Of a stretch of 10,076 bases of DNA, positions 5,876-10,076 are shown piece after piece. The DNA is taken from contig PLXF01000076.1 in assembly GCA_003151315.1 (NCBI GenBank), forward strand, positions 1 through 10,076, written 5' to 3'. Both the position numbers and the translations under genes were made by a program. How positions within the stretch are numbered: the stretch's first letter is position 1; every line of letters begins with the position of its first letter. The notes below the pieces were generated by a model. It was not told where the DNA came from, made no database searches, and worked only from the letters and a program-made list of their open reading frames with translations. This DNA comes from Parachlamydiales bacterium. GTDB taxonomy: Bacteria > Chlamydiota > Chlamydiia > Chlamydiales > SM23-39.

Positions 5876-6576
5876 AAATCCACCTTCTGCATCTCCATAA
5901 TGTCCCTATTTACGAGCAGCTTTTGTTAGAAGAGGCCCTCATCCGGACCGATGAACGAAATTTTTGCCTCATCAATACAGGATCCCCCCGCGCTATTGTG
6001 ATGGGAATTTCTGGCAAACCAGAAGAACTTCTCCATATGGATCGCGTTCGAGAAGACCAAATCCCCGTCATCAAGCGATTTAGTGGAGGAGGCACGGTCA
6101 TTGTGGATGAAAACACCCTCTTCATCTCTTTCCTCATAGCCAAGAGCTCTTGTGATATTTCTCCCTACCCAGAACCGATTCTCCGCTGGTCCGCAGAACT
6201 CTATGCCTCGAGCTGGCAGATCCCCTCTTTTCATCTCGCAGAAAACGACTACGCAATCGGCCTTAAAAAATGTGGAGGAAATGCCCAATATATCCGGAAA
6301 GATCGCTGGCTCCACCACACCTCATTCTTATGGGACTATGAACCCGCGAACATGGAGTATCTCCAGTTGCCCGCTAAACGCCCCGCCTATCGAATCGACC
6401 GTCCCCATTCTGAATTTCTGTGCCGCCTGAAAGACCATTGCCCCTCTCGGGACCTACTCATTGCGCAACTGAAGCAGGAGCTTGTAAAGCGGTTTTACAT
6501 CGAAGAACTCTCCCTAGAAAGTATACATCCCGCGCCACATAGACAAGCAACACAACGAATTTCAACCACAGGTTAG
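5872..6576 (+). CDS. lplA: Lipoate-protein ligase A family protein (short, single-domain type)
   Basis: This enzyme attaches lipoate to the swinging-arm lysines of 2-oxoacid dehydrogenase and glycine cleavage proteins. The 234-aa product has the BPL/LplA/LipB fold: RFSGGGTVIVDENTLFISF (69-87, the RRxSGGGxVxHD-type lipoyl-AMP binding loop), then GLKKCGGNAQYIRKDRW (130-146) with the catalytic-region Lys132/133 in the K-x-x-G motif, then HHTSFLWDY (148-156). The E. coli LplA C-terminal domain is absent, as in the roughly 240-aa chlamydial LplA1 that also lies next to gidA. Whether it uses free lipoate or transfers lipoyl groups between proteins cannot be read from the sequence. Dependence on host lipoate is plausible for an intracellular bacterium. 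It overlaps the upstream gene by four bases, and the SET gene starts two bases after its stop. Confidence 0.9.
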   Translation: MKIHLLHLHNVPIYEQLLLEEALIRTDERNFCLINTGSPRAIVMGISGKPEELLHMDRVREDQIPVIKRFSGGGTVIVDENTLFISFLIAKSSCDISPYPEPILRWSAELYASSWQIPSFHLAENDYAIGLKKCGGNAQYIRKDRWLHHTSFLWDYEPANMEYLQLPAKRPAYRIDRPHSEFLCRLKDHCPSRDLLIAQLKQELVKRFYIEELSLESIHPAPHRQATQRISTTG

Positions 6577-6578
6577 AT

Positions 6579-7187
6579 ATGCCTCCTAAAAATTGGACAG
6601 ACACCTTTATCTACTCACCCGAGTCCATTCCGATTGGCATTCACCCCTCTATTATAAAAGGATTTCTTGCCTCTGAAGATCAAACGAAAATCGTCCCTTG
6701 CCTAGAGGAAAAAAGGGTACACCCAAATCTTCACATTGTAAAAATTACACCCGATCATAAAACCAAAACGGGAAAAACGCACCCCCTCGCCTCAATACAC
6801 TCAAAAAAAGGGCACGAAGAGAGGGGCATATTTGCTCACAGCGCAATTGCAACGGGGACAATCTTGGGTGAATATGTGGGCGAAATTAATATGAAACACC
6901 CATCTACTGAACAAAAAAAATATTGTTGGATGGCTCAAATCAACAAAGTTATATTTCACATCGACGCTGAATCGGTGGCCAATGAAATGGTTTTCGTAAA
7001 TGATTATCGCAATATCAGAGAGGCCCCTAACTGTTTAGGAAAATGGGTTACTCATAGAGGTTTTTACCATTTTGTTTATGAAACAACCCAAGATATCGAT
7101 GCGGGAGATGAGGTGTTAGTCAATTATGGCGAAATCTGGGAAATCTTCATGGAACAGCAAAAAAAAACTCCGCCGAAAGGCGAATGA
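6579..7187 (+). CDS. SET-domain protein (putative protein-lysine methyltransferase)
   Basis: SET domains transfer methyl groups from S-adenosylmethionine to lysines. The 202-aa product has the full set of marks: EERGIFAHSAIATG (80-93, the start of SET), LGEYVGEI (96-103), FVNDYRNIREAPNC (139-152, the FxNH/NPNC-type AdoMet-binding motif with Asn141), and DEVLVNYGEIW (177-187) with the expected catalytic Tyr183. The N-terminal 75 residues have no family features I recognise; no signal peptide is seen, though a type III signal cannot be excluded. Chlamydia trachomatis secretes a SET-domain histone methyltransferase (NUE), and eukaryote-like SET genes are common in intracellular bacteria. Whether this one acts on host chromatin or on a bacterial protein is unknown. 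It starts two bases after lplA and has no good Shine-Dalgarno sequence, so coupling is likely. Confidence 0.85.
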   Translation: MPPKNWTDTFIYSPESIPIGIHPSIIKGFLASEDQTKIVPCLEEKRVHPNLHIVKITPDHKTKTGKTHPLASIHSKKGHEERGIFAHSAIATGTILGEYVGEINMKHPSTEQKKYCWMAQINKVIFHIDAESVANEMVFVNDYRNIREAPNCLGKWVTHRGFYHFVYETTQDIDAGDEVLVNYGEIWEIFMEQQKKTPPKGE

Positions 7188-7378
7188 CCTCACGCTCAGT
7201 CAACCGTAGGTATACGTGGAACCTCTTCCCAGGGAGGGCGAAAAATCGCCGTAGCCTGGCGTCGAGAATCCCTAAATGAGATTGTAGTTGATGGGCATAT
7301 ATGGAGATCAAAGTCTCCCTAACAGCAGAAAAACTTAGGCTATTCTCTGTCTTGACCCAATTTTAATGCACGCTTTTT
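7188..7378. other. Convergent intergenic region with a stable hairpin, no recognised gene
   Basis: This lies between the 3' ends of the SET gene (+) and sdhB (-). A two-part stem is visible at 7229-7259: CCAGG, then GGCGA, loop AAAA, TCGCC, then CCTGG. A smaller GGAGA/TCTCC hairpin lies at 7303-7318. Neither is followed by a T-run on either strand, so they are not standard terminators. A 31-codon basic ORF (7184-7279) overlaps the SET stop codon as ATGA, but nothing else supports it. The region's base use is unlike simple spacer DNA, and it could hold a small RNA or a gene remnant. Confidence 0.4.
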
Positions 7379-8143
7379 CTACTTAGCATCGGGCAAACCA
7401 AAAAAATCTTTTAAATATTGCTTTGAAGCTTCGCGGCCAATCAAAGCCAACGATTCGGTCAAGGGGATGTTTTTCGGACACACCCTTACACAATTTTGTG
7501 CATTTCCACAACCGGCAATCCCCTCTTCTCCCAACACCGCTCTCAGCCTATCTGGCGCTTCAAAAGCACCCGCCGGATTATGGTTGAATAGACGCACCTG
7601 AGACATTGCAGCCGGCCCCATAAAAGGGGATTTCTCGTTGACTTGAGGACAACTTTCTAAGCAACAGCCGCAGGTCATACACGTAGACAAAACATACAAC
7701 GCCTCTTGCACCTCTGGACTCACCTTAGGGCCATTTTCCCCCGTATCCCACGTCCCTTCAACAGAGACCCACGCCCGCACCTTCTTCAACGATTCGAACA
7801 TGCTCGTTCGATCAACGACGAGGTCTCGGATCAGAGGAAATTTTGTAAAGGGAGCTAAAGTGATCACATTCGATTCCTTCAGATAAGGCTCAATAAGAGC
7901 CGTACACGATTGGCGAGGCTGACCATTTACTAACATCGAGCAAGAGCCGCAAACTTCTTCTAAACACCCCTGCTCCCAAACCACCGGAGTCGTTTTTTCC
8001 CCTTTGCAGTTGATCGGGCTCTTTTGAATTTCCAAAAGGGCGGAGGTCACATTGACTCCAGAAAAAAATTCCAAGGCAAATTCTTCCCAATACTGATTAC
8101 CTGGAGTTCCTCGATAAATTTTTAAAATAAATTCTTTTTTCAT
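7379..8143 (-). CDS. sdhB: Succinate dehydrogenase iron-sulfur subunit
   Basis: SdhB passes electrons from the flavoprotein to the membrane quinone site in TCA-cycle complex II. The 254-aa length is normal. The 2Fe-2S ligands are Cys60, Cys65, Cys68 and Cys80 (CLEEVCGSCSMLVNGQPRQSC). The second domain has Cys155, Cys158, Cys161 and Cys165 (CMTCGCCLESCP) and Cys212, Cys218 and Cys222 (CGNAQNCVRVCP), the same spacing as in E. coli SdhB for its 4Fe-4S and 3Fe-4S clusters. All ligands are intact, so the protein should be functional. The ATG overlaps the stop of the sdhA 3' frame (ATGA), which implies translational coupling in an sdhCAB operon. It ends 191 bp from the convergent SET gene; no clear terminator is seen after it. 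Confidence 0.96.
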   Translation of the reverse strand: MKKEFILKIYRGTPGNQYWEEFALEFFSGVNVTSALLEIQKSPINCKGEKTTPVVWEQGCLEEVCGSCSMLVNGQPRQSCTALIEPYLKESNVITLAPFTKFPLIRDLVVDRTSMFESLKKVRAWVSVEGTWDTGENGPKVSPEVQEALYVLSTCMTCGCCLESCPQVNEKSPFMGPAAMSQVRLFNHNPAGAFEAPDRLRAVLGEEGIAGCGNAQNCVRVCPKNIPLTESLALIGREASKQYLKDFFGLPDAK

Positions 8144-8412
8144 AAAGGTAGTTGGATATTCGTCGGGATGTTTTTCAAAATGTGCTTCACCCTTTTTGCA
8201 TGTGTATAATCCCTCTTTATCGGGTCTAGGTGCCGAATGTCAACCGATTCGTAAGAAATCTCCGGCTCATCTTGTCCCGCTTCATAGGTAGCGATCGTCG
8301 TCTTTAACCAATGATCATCGTCCCTCTCTGGAAAATCGGGCTTATAATGGGCTCCTCTAAATTCATCGCGCAAATAGGCTCCTTTAGCGATCGCCAAAGC
8401 GATTTCCATCAT
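8140..8412 (-). CDS. sdhA: SdhA C-terminal segment in a shifted frame (split sdhA)
   Basis: The 90-codon frame begins MMEIALAIAKGAYLRDEF and continues RGAHYKPDFPERDDDHWLKT, then DIRHLDPIKRDY. This is the C-terminal flavoprotein domain of SdhA, normally continuous with the upstream 535-codon frame. It lies in the -1 frame relative to that ORF and overlaps its stop (ATG 8412-8410, TGA 8411-8409). Without it, SdhA lacks its conserved C-terminal RGAHYKP region. It may be translated by termination-reinitiation at ATGATG, or the split may be a base-calling or assembly error: adding one C in the TTTCCAG context at about 8417-8418 would restore ...SFPAMMEIALAI. The frame keeps good sequence conservation with no further stops, so if the shift is real it is recent or tolerated. 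Confidence 0.85.
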   Translation of the reverse strand: MMEIALAIAKGAYLRDEFRGAHYKPDFPERDDDHWLKTTIATYEAGQDEPEISYESVDIRHLDPIKRDYTHAKRVKHILKNIPTNIQLPL

Positions 8413-10016
8413 CGCTGGAAACTCTTGGCAAATACGTAAGTCTGATTCAGAAGATGGCCCCGATCATCCAACGAAATATCCGCATACCGATCCCGAATCT
8501 CTTTGATTTTTTCAATCGCCTTCTGCAGATCTTTGTTATCTCTCTTCACACTCACATAATCGACCATGCATTCAGATAATTCGTCATGAAGCTTATGGAC
8601 ATTCTCTTTTCCATTCCGGCTCAAGAGCTCCTCTTGCGATCGCTTCTCCTCTTGTAGAGCCTCTTCGAAAATCTCCTCAGAAAAACTCTTATCGAGATTA
8701 TCAATATATCTAGGCACCTCAACACCCGTGACTAACCCGCCAAAAATACAGGATAAAAGGGAATTTGCACCCAATCGGTTCGCGCCATGGTATTGGTAAT
8801 CGGACTCTCCGCAGTTGAAGCATCCCGTCAAATTTGTCATTTGCCGGTATCGCTCCCATCGATCTGGATCATCGGCGGCCGCCCAATCGACCCATGCGCC
8901 CCCCATCGAATAGTGGACAGCGGGGAAAATTTTCATCGGCGTTTTTCTCGGATCGGTCCCCATGAATTTCTGATAGATCTCCAAAACCGCTTCTAATTTG
9001 CGCTGCTTTTCCTTCGGTAAATGGGACACATCCAAGTAGACCTGTTGCTTCCCCTCCACCCCCATTCCCAATTCACAAACGCGCATCACCTCTCTAGATC
9101 CAATATCTCGTGGGACCAGATTGCCAAAAGCGGGGTACATCTCTTCTAAAAAGTACCAAGGCTCACCCGTAACCCCGCACCCCTTTACGCTCCCATCGGG
9201 AAATTGGATGCTCTTCGACGAATCGCCAGGCACCCAAATTCTCCCCCCTTCGCCGCGGGAAGACTCAGAAATCAGCCTCATTTTATCTAATCCAGGAATG
9301 GCCGTCGGATGGATCTGGATAAACTCCCCATTCGCGTATTTCATCCCCTGCATAAAAAGACGCCCATTCGCAGCTCCGGTACAAAAGGTGGAATTCGTCG
9401 ATTTTTTATAAATCAAACCCAACCCGCCCGTAGCAATCACCACCGCATCGGCCCGTAAAACGTGGAGATTTAAATTGTACAAATCGTGAAGGACAATACC
9501 TCTAGCTATCCCCTTCTCGTCTAAAATCAGGCGTAAAAACTCATGATTCTCAAATTTTTCCACCATCCCCTTCGCCTCAAACCGCCGGACCTGCTCATCC
9601 AAGGAATAGAGAAGCTGTTGCCCCGTAGAAGCGCCGCAAAAAGCGGTGCGATGATAGAGCGTACCGCCAAACCGGCGAAAATCGATCTCCCCCTCCATAG
9701 TCCGATTAAACGGACAGCCAATCCGATCGAGCATCCGCAAAATAGCAGGCCCCGCCAAACACATTTCCAAAACGGGAGGTTGATTCGCTAAAAAATCGCC
9801 CCCTTTAATCGTATCGTAGGCGTGGATCAAGGGAGAGTCGTCCTCCCCTTTTAAATTGACTGCAATATTGATTCCCCCCTGCGCACACACAGAATGGGAT
9901 CTGCGCACTTTGGTCACCGAGATCAACTTGACATGGCAATCCTTTTCACACAGCTTCATCGCCGTCGAAAGGCCAGCCAATCCACCGCCAACAACAATTA
10001 CCTCTTTTTTTGCCAT
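8409..10016 (-). CDS. sdhA: Succinate dehydrogenase flavoprotein subunit, main part (frame broken near the C-terminus)
   Basis: SdhA oxidises succinate to fumarate with covalently bound FAD. The 535-aa frame has the Rossmann motif VVGGGLAGLS (8-17) and RRSHSVCAQGGIN (38-50) with His41 as the flavin-linking residue. Active-site candidates are His236 (IQIHPTA), Glu256 in RGEGGRI, Arg303 (VPRDIGSREV), His368 (VHYSMGG) and Arg414 (GANRLGANSLL). The spelling FNCGESDYQYHGANRLG is of the Bacillus/Chlamydia type. It ends prematurely at YVFAKSFQR; the missing C-terminal domain continues in another frame just downstream. The two add up to 625 codons, close to the chlamydial SdhA length as I remember it (about 626). 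The start ATG lies one base after the sdhC stop and has no clear ribosome-binding site, so it is probably coupled to sdhC. Confidence 0.94.
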   Translation of the reverse strand: MAKKEVIVVGGGLAGLSTAMKLCEKDCHVKLISVTKVRRSHSVCAQGGINIAVNLKGEDDSPLIHAYDTIKGGDFLANQPPVLEMCLAGPAILRMLDRIGCPFNRTMEGEIDFRRFGGTLYHRTAFCGASTGQQLLYSLDEQVRRFEAKGMVEKFENHEFLRLILDEKGIARGIVLHDLYNLNLHVLRADAVVIATGGLGLIYKKSTNSTFCTGAANGRLFMQGMKYANGEFIQIHPTAIPGLDKMRLISESSRGEGGRIWVPGDSSKSIQFPDGSVKGCGVTGEPWYFLEEMYPAFGNLVPRDIGSREVMRVCELGMGVEGKQQVYLDVSHLPKEKQRKLEAVLEIYQKFMGTDPRKTPMKIFPAVHYSMGGAWVDWAAADDPDRWERYRQMTNLTGCFNCGESDYQYHGANRLGANSLLSCIFGGLVTGVEVPRYIDNLDKSFSEEIFEEALQEEKRSQEELLSRNGKENVHKLHDELSECMVDYVSVKRDNKDLQKAIEKIKEIRDRYADISLDDRGHLLNQTYVFAKSFQR

Positions 10017-10017
10017 C

Positions 10018-10076
10018 TCAATACCGCAAGTTGATCCAATAACTGCCCCAAATAGAGGCCAATCCTAAAAACGAAA
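10018..10076 (-). CDS. sdhC: Succinate dehydrogenase cytochrome b subunit, C-terminal end (partial)
   Basis: The minus-strand frame open to the window edge reads SFLGLASIWGSYWINLRY and stops at TGA (10020-10018), one base before the sdhA ATG. The hydrophobic, aromatic end is what a last membrane helix of SdhC would give. Its position directly upstream of sdhA matches the sdhCAB order. Only 18 residues are visible, so the call rests mostly on context. Confidence 0.65.
   Translation of the reverse strand, partial: SFLGLASIWGSYWINLRY

Noticed and set aside
7303..7318. GGAGA/TCTCC hairpin as a terminator for either operon
   Set aside because: The stem is only five base pairs and no T-run follows on either strand.
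7188..7378. tRNA, tmRNA or RNase P RNA in the convergent gap
   Set aside because: No T-arm (GTTCRANNC), CCA end or other family-defining core motif could be found.
9543..9791. Antisense ORFs opposite sdhA (also 8787-8996, 9121-9411, 9856-10068)
   Set aside because: They are frame shadows of a strongly conserved SdhA coding sequence; translations show no recognisable domain.

Overview
The window looks chromosomal and most likely comes from a member of the Chlamydiota outside the classical Chlamydia genus (an environmental, amoeba- or arthropod-associated lineage). Reasons: a dnaB - mnmG - lplA order that, from memory, matches Chlamydia (dnaB/gidA/lplA_1); an sdhC-sdhA-sdhB order as in Chlamydia; an MnmG starting MWKYP, close to the chlamydial MWTFP start; a SET-domain methyltransferase; and a large repetitive leucine-rich effector-like protein. 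The genus cannot be fixed by reading alone.

Left part (1-3110). The 3' part of dnaB carries a 171-residue mini-intein at the RESG/S-L-E-Q-D site, the same site as the Synechocystis DnaB intein. After a near-perfect sigma70-type promoter comes a 583-aa protein with seven full imperfect repeats of about 60 aa and evidence of recent internal duplication. A second clear promoter drives a 29-residue, extremely basic protein of the bS22 / AURKAIP1-COX24 (mS38-like) ribosomal family. Directly after it lies a 180-bp palindromic, MITE-like element flanked by TCA triplets. It appears to separate the small gene from its hairpin terminator.

Middle part (3116-7187), + strand, tightly packed: mnmG (tRNA wobble-uridine modification), a receiver-plus-degenerate-GGDEF protein lacking most signature residues, a lipoate ligase (GTGA overlap with the previous gene), and a SET-domain protein-lysine methyltransferase-like gene. 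The four genes are 0-9 bp apart and probably form one operon.

Right part (7379-10076), - strand: the succinate dehydrogenase operon, in transcription order the end of sdhC, then sdhA, then sdhB. sdhA is split into two overlapping frames (535 and 90 codons) by an apparent one-base deletion. Together they equal a normal-length SdhA. The two operons converge on a 191-bp intergenic region that holds a stable hairpin but no recognised gene.

The most interesting items are the DnaB mini-intein, the expanding repeat protein, the MITE-like element between bS22 and its terminator, the degenerate receiver/GGDEF protein inserted into the mnmG-lplA pair, the SET protein and the split sdhA.
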